This document shows, in pieces, positions 53,303 through 62,347 of a DNA stretch of 64,000 bases. The position numbers and the translations under genes are program-made. Under the pieces are notes generated by a model, which worked only from the letters and a program-made list of their open reading frames with translations, did not search any database and was not told where the DNA came from. Source of the DNA: Nocardioides sp. S5 (GTDB lineage Bacteria > Actinomycetota > Actinomycetes > Propionibacteriales > Nocardioidaceae); the NCBI RefSeq assembly GCF_017310035.1, contig NZ_CP022296.1, positions 744,001 through 808,000 on the forward strand, read 5' to 3'. Every line of letters starts with the position of its first letter. Positions within the stretch are counted from its first letter, which is position 1.

Positions 53303-54700
53303 TCAGCTCGGCTTGGGAGCTCCCTTGCGGGCGTAGCGGCTCCAGGTGATGGCCACGCACATCACCGCCCACGCGATCCCGATGGCGTAGAACGTCGTCG
53401 GGCCCAGCGTGGTGACCCCGATCCCGAAGAAGAACGGGCCGAAGGCAGCGATCGCGGCGGTCCAGCCGATCACGCCGCCTGCCTGCCGCTTCTCGAAGAT
53501 CATCGGCATCTGCTTGAACGTCGAGGCATTGCCGATGCCGGCGAAGAGGAAGATGGCGAGCATCCCCCACAGGAACTGGTCGAAGCCGCTCTCCAACGCG
53601 GCGGCCGAGCTGGTGTCCGGGGTCAGGGCGGGAAGGGTGAAGGCGATCGAGACGATCAGTCCCACGCCCGAGACGAGCGTCCACACCGCCCCGCCCGTCC
53701 GGTCCGTCAACGGCGCGAAGAGCACCCGCGCCCCGGCTCCGACCAGCGGCCCGAGGAAGACGTACTTCACGACGTCGGGCACGGCGTAGCCGTCGATGAG
53801 CACCTGTGCCTCGGCGCCGGTGCCGGAGACGATGTCGGCGTTGCCGATGCCGTAGAGGTTCGCCATGAGGAGGCCGAACTGCGCGGCCAGGCCGGAGAAC
53901 GTGCCGAACGTCATGATGTAGAGCAGCGTCATCAGCCACGTGTCCACGTTGCCGAAGATGTCGAACTGCTGGCGCACGTTGGCCTTGATCGGCACCGACT
54001 TGAGCATCGTCCAGGCGAGCACCGACGCGAGGACCATCAGGGGGATCCAGATGAACGCGGCGTTCTGGTACCACACGTCCTGGGCCGCGGCGCCCGGCAT
54101 CGAGATGGACTGGGTGGTGCCGAAGAACGCGAGTGCGGAGAAGCCGATGAAGTACGGCGTGAGCAGCTGCACCGCCGAGACGCCGAAGTTGCCGAGCCCG
54201 GCCTGCAGGCCCAGGGCCGTGCCCTGCTTGGACTTCGGGAAGAAGTAGGAGGTGCTGGGCATGAACCCGGAGAACGCGCCACCGCCGATGCCGGCCAGGA
54301 AGGCCAGCACCATCAGCTCCCAGTAGGGCGCCGTCGGCTCCTGGACGCGCACCCCCCAGCCCAGCGTGGAGAAGATCAGCAGCAGCGAGGTGAGGGTGAC
54401 CATCCTGCGCGTCCCCATCAGGGGAGGCAGGACCATCCAGACCAGGCGGAAGAGACCGGCCGAGAGCCCCGGCATCGCTGCCATCCAGTAGAGCTGGTTG
54501 GTGCTGAAGCTGTAGCCGAGCGGGTTGAGCTTGGGGATCAGGGCGCTCGGCAGGAACCAGGCGACGAATGCGAGGAACAGCGCGAAGGTGGTCACCCACA
54601 GCGTCCGCCACGCGAGCGGCTTGTCCCACGTCTCCTCGTTCTCGGGGTCCCAGGACTCCAGCCACTCTCCGCCGGACCGGGTCTCTCGGGTGGTGCTCAT
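53303..54700 (-). CDS. NarK-type nitrate/nitrite transporter (longer form)
   Basis: 465 residues, 12-span MFS. It is recognised as NarK by the family signature GGGAFSGFMPSTSYFFPKSKQGTALGLQAGLGNFGVSAVQLLTP (a long GG-A-FSG and KQG-x-ALG nitrate-signature region) and a second G-rich helix GVIGWTAAIAAFGPFFFGI. The N-terminus EWLESWDPENEETWDKPLAW is typical of actinobacterial NarK. It imports nitrate and/or exports nitrite. Its ATG overlaps the stop of the other NarK gene by four bases, so the two carriers are made together. Confidence 0.88.
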   Translation of the reverse strand: MSTTRETRSGGEWLESWDPENEETWDKPLAWRTLWVTTFALFLAFVAWFLPSALIPKLNPLGYSFSTNQLYWMAAMPGLSAGLFRLVWMVLPPLMGTRRMVTLTSLLLIFSTLGWGVRVQEPTAPYWELMVLAFLAGIGGGAFSGFMPSTSYFFPKSKQGTALGLQAGLGNFGVSAVQLLTPYFIGFSALAFFGTTQSISMPGAAAQDVWYQNAAFIWIPLMVLASVLAWTMLKSVPIKANVRQQFDIFGNVDTWLMTLLYIMTFGTFSGLAAQFGLLMANLYGIGNADIVSGTGAEAQVLIDGYAVPDVVKYVFLGPLVGAGARVLFAPLTDRTGGAVWTLVSGVGLIVSIAFTLPALTPDTSSAAALESGFDQFLWGMLAIFLFAGIGNASTFKQMPMIFEKRQAGGVIGWTAAIAAFGPFFFGIGVTTLGPTTFYAIGIAWAVMCVAITWSRYARKGAPKPS

Positions 54701-56037
54701 GCCAGTGCCTCCTCAGGCGCTCGGACGGCAGGGGTCTCGGAGTGCGGGCTCTCCAGGTGGCGGGCCAGCTCGGGGGACTCCTGGTGCAGCATGTGGACGA
54801 CGGTCCAGTGCATCCACGCGGCGCAGACCGCCGTGAGCACGAACAGGACGAAGAAGGTGCTGGACGGGAAACCGGACCAGGACTTGGTGTAGGCGAACAG
54901 CGGCGGGAGGACGAAGCCGCCCAGCCCGCCCAGCATCCCCACCAGGCCGCCGACGGCGCCGACGTTGTGCGGGAAGTACTCGGGGATGTGCTTGAAGACG
55001 GCTGCCTTGCCGACGCCCATCGCGCAGCCCAGGAGGAAGACCAAGGCTGCGAAGGGGACCAGTCCCAGGGAGTAGGCGAGGTGCTGCGTCTGCGAGCCGT
55101 CCGGGTGGCTGATGACGATGTGGCCGTTCGGCATCATCAGCAGCCCGGTCGTGACGAGCATCGCCGCGAAGGTCCAGTACATGACCCGCCGCGCCCCGAA
55201 CCGGTCGGACAGCGAGCCCCCGAAGGGCCTCAGCAGCGACGCGGGGAAGATGTAGCTGGCCGTGAGCAGCGCGGCGGTCTGCAGCGTCACGTCGAAGTTG
55301 TCCATGTAGTAGGTGGGCAGCCACGCAGCCAGGGCGACGTACGCGCCGAAGACGGCCACGTAGTAGAGGCTGAAGCGCCACACCCGGAGCTGGCGCAGCG
55401 GCCGCCCTTGGTCGCGCAGCGGCTGCCCGGTCCCGGGAGCCCGGTCCTCGCTGGGGGTGCCGAACCACAGCAGCGCAGCCATCGCGACGAGCAGGACGGC
55501 GTAGACCACCGGCACCAGCCGCCACCCACCGTCGACGAACCCGAAGTAGGTCGCCCCGGCGGTGCCGGCGATCAGCGGCGGTCCGATGAACTTGGTGACG
55601 GAGGCGCCGACGTTGCCGGCGCCGAAGAGGCCGAGGGCGAAGCCCTGGTGCTCGCGCGGCTGCCACGCCGAGTTCCAGGCGATGCCGGCGGAGAAGGCGT
55701 TGCCGGCGAAGCCGACGAGGAAGGCGAGCACGAGGAGCATCGCGTAGGACTCGACGCGGGAGACCAGGAAGGCCGGCACGGCGGTCGCGAGCAGCAGGGC
55801 AGTCAGCACCTTGCGGCCGCCGATCCGGTCCGTGAGCATGCCTGTCGGCAGCCGCCACAGCGACCCGTTCAGCGCCGCCACCGCGACCACCCATGAGAGC
55901 TGGACCTCGGTCAGCCCGAACTCCGTCTGGATCGGTTTGCCGAGGATGCCGAACATCAGCCACACGGCGAACATCAGCGTGAACGCCACCGTGGACAGCC
56001 ACAGCACCCGGCTCCGACCAGTGGTCGTCTCGCTCAT
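54697..56037 (-). CDS. narK: NarK-type nitrate/nitrite transporter (first of pair)
   Basis: 446 residues, 12-span MFS of the nitrate porter family. Motifs are FAGNAFSAGIAWNSAWQPREHQGFALGLFGAGNVGASVTKFIGPPL (nitrate signature 1) and AVGGLVGMLGGLGGFVLPP (signature 2), plus the conserved Arg in helix 2 (LWRLPTGMLTDRIGGRK). Co-transcribed with the second NarK; twin NarK proteins often divide nitrate/proton symport and nitrate/nitrite antiport. It diverges from narG across a 222-base regulatory region. The ATG lies eight bases after GAAGGGA. A 13-codon frame overlaps the start (ATGA). Confidence 0.9.
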   Translation of the reverse strand: MSETTTGRSRVLWLSTVAFTLMFAVWLMFGILGKPIQTEFGLTEVQLSWVVAVAALNGSLWRLPTGMLTDRIGGRKVLTALLLATAVPAFLVSRVESYAMLLVLAFLVGFAGNAFSAGIAWNSAWQPREHQGFALGLFGAGNVGASVTKFIGPPLIAGTAGATYFGFVDGGWRLVPVVYAVLLVAMAALLWFGTPSEDRAPGTGQPLRDQGRPLRQLRVWRFSLYYVAVFGAYVALAAWLPTYYMDNFDVTLQTAALLTASYIFPASLLRPFGGSLSDRFGARRVMYWTFAAMLVTTGLLMMPNGHIVISHPDGSQTQHLAYSLGLVPFAALVFLLGCAMGVGKAAVFKHIPEYFPHNVGAVGGLVGMLGGLGGFVLPPLFAYTKSWSGFPSSTFFVLFVLTAVCAAWMHWTVVHMLHQESPELARHLESPHSETPAVRAPEEALA

Positions 56038-56087
56038 CTGGGTCCCTTCGGGTCGAGGCGGACGCTGTCCACCATGGCGGAATCTAG

Positions 56088-56104
56088 GACGGTTTGGAAC
56101 CGTC
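56088..56104. promoter_or_regulatory. Palindrome GACGGTT-TGG-AACCGTC
   Basis: Perfect seven-base arms around three bases, 51 bases upstream of the narK ATG and just next to a minus-strand TAGATT -10-like hexamer. A possible operator for the carrier arm; the regulator family is not recognised. Confidence 0.4.
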
Positions 56105-56116
56105 TCGACATCTGTC

Positions 56117-56130
56117 GGGACCTAGGTCCC
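56117..56130. promoter_or_regulatory. DosR/NarL-type palindrome 1
   Basis: GGGACCTAGGTCCC, a perfect 14-bp palindrome with GGGAC and GTCCC half-sites four bases apart, exactly the half-site arrangement of the mycobacterial DosR (DevR) box, which controls nitrate transport (narK2) during hypoxia. Confidence 0.6.
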
Positions 56131-56138
56131 GGATGAGC

Positions 56139-56151
56139 GGGACCTAGTCCC
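56139..56151. promoter_or_regulatory. DosR/NarL-type palindrome 2
   Basis: GGGACCTAGTCCC, the same half-sites with a three-base centre. Its midpoint lies about 21.5 bp from that of the first copy, i.e. two helical turns, so both face the same side of the DNA, as expected for cooperative binding. Confidence 0.55.
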
Positions 56152-56176
56152 TCACTCGGTCGAGGGGGTGGCCGGA

Positions 56177-56198
56177 GACCGATCGGTCCCCCTAGGGT
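56177..56198 (+). promoter_or_regulatory. Third palindrome and narG -10 element
   Basis: GACCGATCGGTC (56177-56188) is a 12-bp palindrome sharing the GACC/GGTC core of the two boxes upstream. Five bases after it comes TAGGGT (56193-56198), a good -10 for narG; transcription would start near 56205, leaving about 55 bases of leader. Confidence 0.4.
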
Positions 56199-56259
56199 CG
56201 AGCTGCGGGGTCGCCCCGCCGTGCGTGCTGAGCAGACCATCGGACCGAAAGGCGTCCAC

Positions 56260-59200
56260 GTGACCGACCTCGACAACCAGCTCCAGAGGGCCCTCATCGG
56301 GACCCGTCGCTTCTTCACCAAGGCCGAGGTCAGCGACGACCAGCGCACCCTGCACAAGAAGGGCGGTCGTGAGGGCGACGTGTTCTACCGGGACCGGTGG
56401 AGCCACGACAAGGTGGTCCGGTCGACGCACGGGGTGAACTGCACCGGGTCGTGCTCGTGGAAGGTCTACGTCAAGGACGGGATCATCACCTGGGAGGCCC
56501 AGCAGACCGACTACCCGAGCGCCGGGGCCGACCGTCCCGAGTACGAGCCCCGCGGCTGCCCGCGCGGCGCCGCCTTCAGCTGGTACACCTACAGCCCGAC
56601 CCGGGTGCGCTACCCCTACGTCCGCGGCGTGCTCCTCGACCTCTACCGCGCCGCCAAGCAGCAGCACGGCGACCCGGTCGTGGCCTGGGGCTCGATCGTG
56701 CAGGACGAGGAGAAGACGCGCCTCTACAAGTCGGCGCGCGGCAAGGGGGGCCTGGTGCGGGCCTCGTGGGACGAGGTGGCCGAGATCGTGGCGGCCGCGC
56801 ACGTCTACACGGTCAAGCGCTGGGGTCCGGACCGGATCGCCGGGTTCTCTCCGATCCCCGCCATGTCACCGGTCTCCTACACCTCCGGCGCGCGGTTCCT
56901 CGAGCTCATCGGCGCCCCGATGCTGTCGTTCTACGACTGGTACGCCGACCTCCCCAACGCCTCGCCGCAGATGTTCGGCGACCAGACCGATGTTCCGGAG
57001 TCGGGCGACTGGTGGGACGCGGGCTACCTGATGATGTGGGGCTCCAACGTCCCGACGACGCGTACGCCGGACGCGCACTGGATGACCGAGGCGCGCTACC
57101 GCGGCCAGAAGGTCATCGCCGTCGCGCCCGACTACGCCGAGAGCGTGAAGTTCGCCGACGAGTGGGTCAGCCCGGCGCCCGGCACCGACGGTGCGCTCGC
57201 GATGGGGATGGGGCACGTCATCCTCAAGGAGTTCTTCGTCGACGCCACCACGCCCTTCTTCGCCGACTACACCAAGCAGTTCACCGACCTGCCGCACCTG
57301 GTGTGCCTCGAGCCCTCTGCTGACGGGTCCTACCGCCCCGGCAAGTTCCTCGTCGAGGGCGACCTCGGCGGGACGAGCGAGAACGCCATGTGGAAGCCCG
57401 CGCTCATCGACGCCGGCACCGGCGAGGTGCGGATCCCGCACGGCTCGATCGGCGACCGCTTCGGCGAGGAGGGCATGGGGAAGTGGAACCTCGAGCTGGG
57501 CGACATCGACCCGGCGCTGAGCATGTACCGCGACCACCAGGGCGGCACCCGCGAGGCCGTCGAGGTCGAGCTCCCGCGCTTCGACGCGGCCGACGGCAAG
57601 GTCGTCCACGAGCGCCGCGGCGTCCCCGTCGCCCGGGTCGGTGACCGGGTCGTCACCACCGTGCTCGACCTGCTGCTCGCCCAGTACGGCGTGGCGCGCG
57701 AGGGCCTGCCGGGCCAGTGGCCGCGCACCGACGAGTCGGACCCGCACGGCTACGACGACCCGGCCGTGCCGGCCACCCCGGCGTGGCAGGAGCAGCACAC
57801 CGGTGTCCCCGCGAGCCAGGTCACCCGCCTGGCGCGGGAGTGGGCGCAGAACGCCATCGACAGCAAGGGCCGCGGGATGATCCTGCTGGGGGCGGGGGTC
57901 AACCACTGGTTCCACTCCGACCAGATCTACCGCGCGATCCTGCTGCTCACCACGATCACCGGCACGCAGGGCCGCAACGGCGGCGGCTGGGCGCACTACG
58001 TCGGGCAGGAGAAGATCCGGCCGATCATGGGGTTCCAGCACATGGCGTTCGCGCTGGACTGGCACCGCCCGCCGCGTCACATGAACCAGACCGCCTACTG
58101 GTACGTCAACACCTCCCAGTACCGCTACGACACGTTCAGCGCCGACGACCTCGACGCCGGGACCGGCGTCTTCGCGGGGAGGTCGGTGATGGACCTGCTG
58201 GCCCAGTCGGTCCGGCTCGGGTGGTCGCCGTCGTACCCGACGTTCGACCGCAGCAGCCTGCAGCTCGCCGACGACGCGGAGGCCGCCGGGATGGACGCGC
58301 CTTCCTACGTCGCCTCCGAGCTGAAGGCCGGCACCCTCCGCTTCGCGGTGGAGGACCCCGAGCACGAGGACAACCACCCTCGGGTCCTGTCGCTGTGGCG
58401 CTCGAACCTGCTGGGCTCCTCGGCCAAGGGCAACGAGTACTTCCTGCGTCACCTGCTCGGCACCGACTCGGCCGCGACCGCGGTGGAGGCGCCGCCCGAC
58501 AAGCGGCCGCAGGACGTGGTGTGGGCCGAGAAGGCGGCCGAGGGCCGCCTCGACCTGCTGATGACGATCGACTTCCGGATGACCTCGTCGACGATCTTCA
58601 GCGACGTCGTGCTGCCGGCGGCGACCTGGTACGAGAAGCACGACCTGTCGACCACCGACATGCACCCGTTCGTGCACTCGTTCAACCCCGCCATCGCGCC
58701 GCCGTGGCAGACCAAGTCCGACTGGGACACCTGGAAGGTCATCGCGAAGAAGTTCTCCGAGCTGGCCGTGGACCACCTGGGGACGCGCAAGGACGTGATC
58801 GCCAAGCCGCTGTGGCACGACACCCCGGAGGCGATGGCGAGCGAGCACGGCGTGGTGCAGGACTGGAAGACCGGCGAGGTCGACCCGGTGCCGGGCAAGA
58901 CCATGCCGGTGATCGCGGTCGCCGAGCGTGACTACACCGCGATCTTCGAGAAGATGACCTCCATCGGTCCGCTGCTGGAGAAGGTGGGCATGCTGACCAA
59001 GGGCGTGGCGTACGACGTCAAGCGCGAGGTCGAGATCCTGCGCCGTCGCAACGGTGTCGTGCGTGGAGGAGCAGGGGACGGGCAGCCCAAGGTCGAGACC
59101 GACATCCAGATGGCCGACGCGATGCTCCACCTCGCGGGGGTCTCCAACGGCCACCTCGCCACGCAGGGCTTCCGGTTCCTGGAGAAGCGGACCGGCACGG

Positions 59201-59961
59201 AGCTCGCCGACCTCGCTGCCGAGCACGAGGGCAAGCAGATCACCTTCGCCGACACGCAGGTCGCGCCGGTGCCGGTGATCACCTCGCCGGAGTGGTCCGG
59301 CTCGGAGTCGGGCGGGCGGCGCTACAGCCCCTTCACGATCAACATCGAGCGGAAGAAGCCGTTCCACACCCTCACTGGTCGCCAGCAGTTCTACGTCGAC
59401 CACGACTGGTTCCTGGGGATGGGCGAGATGCTCCCGGTCTACCGGCCGCCGCTCAACATGACGGCGCTGTTCGGCGAGACCCCCATCGGCGAGCAGAACG
59501 AGCTCGGCGTCTCGGTGCGCTACCTGACCCCGCACAACAAGTGGTCGATCCACTCCGAGTACCAGGACAACCTGTTCATGCTGTCGCTCTCGCGCGGCGG
59601 GCAGTCGGTCTGGGTCTCGGACCGGGACGCGGCCAAGGTGGGGATCAAGGACAACGACTGGATCGAGATGGTCAACCGCAACGGCGTCGTCGCTGCGCGG
59701 GCCATCGTGAGCCACCGGATGCCCGAGGGCACGGTCTACATGCACCACGCCCAGGACCGGCTGATCGACGTGCCCCTCACCGAGCGCGACGGCAAGCGCG
59801 GAGGCATCCACAACAGCCTCACGCGCGTGCTGATGAAGCCCAACCACATCGTCGGCGGCTATGCCCAGCTCGCCTACTTCTTCAACTACATCGGACCGAT
59901 CGGCAACAACCGCGACGAGGTCACGATGATCCGCAAGCGGACCGCCCCGGTCGAGTACTGA
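56260..59961 (+). CDS. narG: Respiratory nitrate reductase alpha subunit
   Basis: 1233 residues, full length. The membrane-bound Nar catalytic subunit reduces nitrate to nitrite at a Mo-bis-MGD centre. N-terminal [4Fe-4S] ligands are H57, C61 and C65 in THGVNCTGSCSWKVY; the Mo-ligand region is YADLPNASPQMFGDQTDVPESGDWW; later come GAGVNHWFHSDQIYR, QEKIRPIMGFQHMAFA and the C-terminal MHHAQDRLIDVPLTER. The GTG at 56260 has AAAGG seven bases upstream and begins where NarG similarity does; the longer frame from 56221 is unlikely. First gene of narGHJI. Confidence 0.95.
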   Translation: MTDLDNQLQRALIGTRRFFTKAEVSDDQRTLHKKGGREGDVFYRDRWSHDKVVRSTHGVNCTGSCSWKVYVKDGIITWEAQQTDYPSAGADRPEYEPRGCPRGAAFSWYTYSPTRVRYPYVRGVLLDLYRAAKQQHGDPVVAWGSIVQDEEKTRLYKSARGKGGLVRASWDEVAEIVAAAHVYTVKRWGPDRIAGFSPIPAMSPVSYTSGARFLELIGAPMLSFYDWYADLPNASPQMFGDQTDVPESGDWWDAGYLMMWGSNVPTTRTPDAHWMTEARYRGQKVIAVAPDYAESVKFADEWVSPAPGTDGALAMGMGHVILKEFFVDATTPFFADYTKQFTDLPHLVCLEPSADGSYRPGKFLVEGDLGGTSENAMWKPALIDAGTGEVRIPHGSIGDRFGEEGMGKWNLELGDIDPALSMYRDHQGGTREAVEVELPRFDAADGKVVHERRGVPVARVGDRVVTTVLDLLLAQYGVAREGLPGQWPRTDESDPHGYDDPAVPATPAWQEQHTGVPASQVTRLAREWAQNAIDSKGRGMILLGAGVNHWFHSDQIYRAILLLTTITGTQGRNGGGWAHYVGQEKIRPIMGFQHMAFALDWHRPPRHMNQTAYWYVNTSQYRYDTFSADDLDAGTGVFAGRSVMDLLAQSVRLGWSPSYPTFDRSSLQLADDAEAAGMDAPSYVASELKAGTLRFAVEDPEHEDNHPRVLSLWRSNLLGSSAKGNEYFLRHLLGTDSAATAVEAPPDKRPQDVVWAEKAAEGRLDLLMTIDFRMTSSTIFSDVVLPAATWYEKHDLSTTDMHPFVHSFNPAIAPPWQTKSDWDTWKVIAKKFSELAVDHLGTRKDVIAKPLWHDTPEAMASEHGVVQDWKTGEVDPVPGKTMPVIAVAERDYTAIFEKMTSIGPLLEKVGMLTKGVAYDVKREVEILRRRNGVVRGGAGDGQPKVETDIQMADAMLHLAGVSNGHLATQGFRFLEKRTGTELADLAAEHEGKQITFADTQVAPVPVITSPEWSGSESGGRRYSPFTINIERKKPFHTLTGRQQFYVDHDWFLGMGEMLPVYRPPLNMTALFGETPIGEQNELGVSVRYLTPHNKWSIHSEYQDNLFMLSLSRGGQSVWVSDRDAAKVGIKDNDWIEMVNRNGVVAARAIVSHRMPEGTVYMHHAQDRLIDVPLTERDGKRGGIHNSLTRVLMKPNHIVGGYAQLAYFFNYIGPIGNNRDEVTMIRKRTAPVEY

Positions 59962-59981
59962 GCGGACGAGGAGCAACTGAC

Positions 59982-61646
59982 ATGCGCGTGATGGCTCAGA
60001 TGGCCATGGTGATGAACCTCGACAAGTGCATCGGGTGCCACACCTGCTCGGTGACCTGCAAGCAGGCCTGGACCAACCGGACCGGCACCGAGTACGTCTG
60101 GTTCAACAACGTCGAGACCCGACCCGGTCTCGGCTACCCCAGGACGTACGAGGACCAGGACGAGTGGCAGGGCGGATGGGTGCGCAAGCCCAACGGGCGG
60201 CTGGAGCTCCGCGCGGGTGGCCGGTGGAAGAAGCTGCTCACGATCTTCTCCAACCCCAAGCTGCCCTCGATCGAGGACTACTACGAGCCCTGGACCTACG
60301 ACTACGAGACCCTGCTCAACTCGCCGCAGACCGACACGTTCCCGGTGGCCCGGCCCAAGAGCCTGATCTCCGGCAAGAACATGAACGTCGAGTGGTCGGC
60401 CAACTGGGACGACGACCTCGGCGGCTCGCTGGAGCACGCGGCGCGCGACGTGATGTTCAAGGGCATCGAGGACAAGGTCAAGCTCGAGTTCGAGGAGACC
60501 TTCATGTTCTACCTGCCGCGCATCTGCGAGCACTGCCTCAACCCCTCCTGCGCCGCGTCGTGCCCCAGCGGCGCGATCTACAAGCGCGAGGAGGACGGCA
60601 TCGTCCTGGTCGACCAGGACCGCTGCCGCGGCTGGCGGATGTGCGTCTCGGGCTGCCCGTACAAGAAGGTCTACTTCAACCACAAGACCGGCAAGGCCGA
60701 GAAGTGCACGTTCTGCTACCCGCGCATCGAGGTCGGGATCCCGACCGTGTGCTCGGAGACCTGTGTGGGTCGGCTGCGCTACATCGGGCTGATGCTCTAC
60801 GACGCCGACGCGGTCCTCGAGGCTGCCGCGGTCGAGGACGAGCACGCCCTCTACGAGGCGCAGCGCAAGGTCTTCCTCGACCCGCGGGACCCCGAGGTCG
60901 AGCGAGCGGCCCTCGCCGCGGGCATCGAGGCGGACTGGGTCGAGGCGGCGAAGAAGTCGCCGGTGCTGCGGCTGATCACCGACTACAAGGTCGCCCTGCC
61001 CCTGCACCCGGAGTACCGCACGATGCCGATGGTCTGGTACATCCCGCCGTTGTCGCCCGTGGTGGACGTGGTCAAGGAGACCGGCGTGGACGCGGAGGAC
61101 CGGGGCAACCTGTTCGCCGCGATTGACACCCTGCGGATCCCCGTCGAGTACCTCGCCAACCTCTTCACCGCGGGCGACGTCGAGCCCGTGACCGGGGTGC
61201 TCAAGAAGCTCGCCGCGATGCGGTCCTACATGCGCGACATCAACCTGGGGCGTGAGACCGACCCGTCCATCCCTGCCGCCGTCGGCATGACGGAGGAGGA
61301 GATGTACGAGATGTTCCGCCTGCTGGCGATCGCCAAGTACGCCGATCGCTACGTCATCCCTCCGGCCCACGCGGAGCAGGCCCACGCGCTCGAGGAGCTG
61401 GCCACCGACTGCTCGGTCGACTTCGACGCCGCCGGCTCGTACTACGACCAGGCGCTGCTGGGCGAGGGTGCGGGCTACCCGACGCCGGTCGCGGTCGAGA
61501 ACTTCCGGATGCTCCAGGACCGGCAGACCGCCGACACGGTCGCCTCGCCGGACGACAAGTCGTCGCGGGTGAACCTCCTCAACTGGGACGGCAAGGGGAC
61601 ACCCGAGGGGCTGTTCCCGGCCCGCGGCGACGGAGAGGCGCAGTGA
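59982..61646 (+). CDS. narH: Respiratory nitrate reductase beta subunit
   Basis: 554 residues with four Fe-S cluster motifs: CIGCHTCSVTC (C16, C19, C22, C26), CEHCLNPSCAASC, CRGWRMCVSGCPY (the Trp replaces a Cys, giving the [3Fe-4S] cluster) and CTFCYPRIEVGIPTVCSETC. It passes electrons from NarI hemes to NarG. Full length for the family. GAGGAGC lies eight bases before the ATG, 20 bases after the narG stop. Confidence 0.96.
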   Translation: MRVMAQMAMVMNLDKCIGCHTCSVTCKQAWTNRTGTEYVWFNNVETRPGLGYPRTYEDQDEWQGGWVRKPNGRLELRAGGRWKKLLTIFSNPKLPSIEDYYEPWTYDYETLLNSPQTDTFPVARPKSLISGKNMNVEWSANWDDDLGGSLEHAARDVMFKGIEDKVKLEFEETFMFYLPRICEHCLNPSCAASCPSGAIYKREEDGIVLVDQDRCRGWRMCVSGCPYKKVYFNHKTGKAEKCTFCYPRIEVGIPTVCSETCVGRLRYIGLMLYDADAVLEAAAVEDEHALYEAQRKVFLDPRDPEVERAALAAGIEADWVEAAKKSPVLRLITDYKVALPLHPEYRTMPMVWYIPPLSPVVDVVKETGVDAEDRGNLFAAIDTLRIPVEYLANLFTAGDVEPVTGVLKKLAAMRSYMRDINLGRETDPSIPAAVGMTEEEMYEMFRLLAIAKYADRYVIPPAHAEQAHALEELATDCSVDFDAAGSYYDQALLGEGAGYPTPVAVENFRMLQDRQTADTVASPDDKSSRVNLLNWDGKGTPEGLFPARGDGEAQ

Positions 61647-62347
61647 TGTTCCGGCGCAGGGGGACGGCCGCCCGTGACGAGGAAGCCGCCCGGGTCTGGG
61701 CCGTCTGCTCGGCGCTCCTGGACTACCCGACCGAGGAGCTGGTCTCCTCCCTCGACGAGCTCGAGGCACTGGTCCCCGGCGACCCCCACCTCGTCCCGCT
61801 CATCGAGAGCATGCGGGGGCGGACCCTCGCAGAGCTGCAGCAGGACTACGTCGCCACCTTCGACCACACCCGCAAGTGCGCGCTCTACCTCACCTACTTC
61901 GCCTACGGCGACACCCGCAGGCGGGGCGCGGCGCTCGTGGCCTTCAAGGAGGCCTACCGCCGCGGGGGCGTCGAGTGGTCCGAGGAGCACGGCGAGCTGC
62001 CCGACCACCTGTGTGCGGTCCTGCAGTTCGGCGCCACGGCGGACGCCACGATCGCCCGGCAGCTGCTCGAGGACCACCGAGCGGGTGTGGAGATGCTGCG
62101 CATCGCGCTCGCCGGCTGGCGCAACGACGACGGCTCGGTGGGCTCGCCGTGGGCGGGTGCCCTGGCGGCCGTCTCGGGCACCCTGCGCGAGCTGGCCGGC
62201 GACGAGGCCGAGGCCGTGCGCCGGTTGGTCGAGCAGGGCCCGCCCGCAGAAGAGGTCGGGCTCTCCGGCTACGGGGCCGACCCGGCACTGTCCACCGGAC
62301 CGGCACTCATCTCGACCGCCACGATCCCCGTAGGAGCCCCCCGATGA
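61646..62347 (+). CDS. narJ: Nitrate reductase assembly chaperone
   Basis: 233 residues of the TorD/NarJ chaperone family: VWAVCSALLDYPTEELVSSLDELEALV, LQQDYVATFDHTRKCALYLTYFAYGDTRRRGAALVAFKEAYRR (the signature), and LPDHLCAVLQFGA. NarJ helps insert the molybdenum cofactor and matures NarG before it reaches the membrane. It overlaps narH by one base (TGATG); a GTG three bases earlier is also possible. Its stop overlaps narI. Confidence 0.93.
   Translation: MFRRRGTAARDEEAARVWAVCSALLDYPTEELVSSLDELEALVPGDPHLVPLIESMRGRTLAELQQDYVATFDHTRKCALYLTYFAYGDTRRRGAALVAFKEAYRRGGVEWSEEHGELPDHLCAVLQFGATADATIARQLLEDHRAGVEMLRIALAGWRNDDGSVGSPWAGALAAVSGTLRELAGDEAEAVRRLVEQGPPAEEVGLSGYGADPALSTGPALISTATIPVGAPR

Noticed and set aside
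56866..59976. A 1036-codon minus-strand open frame opposite narG
   Set aside because: It lies entirely antisense to a full-length narG with all its metal motifs; the frame is Val/Asp/Arg/His-rich with no family signature.
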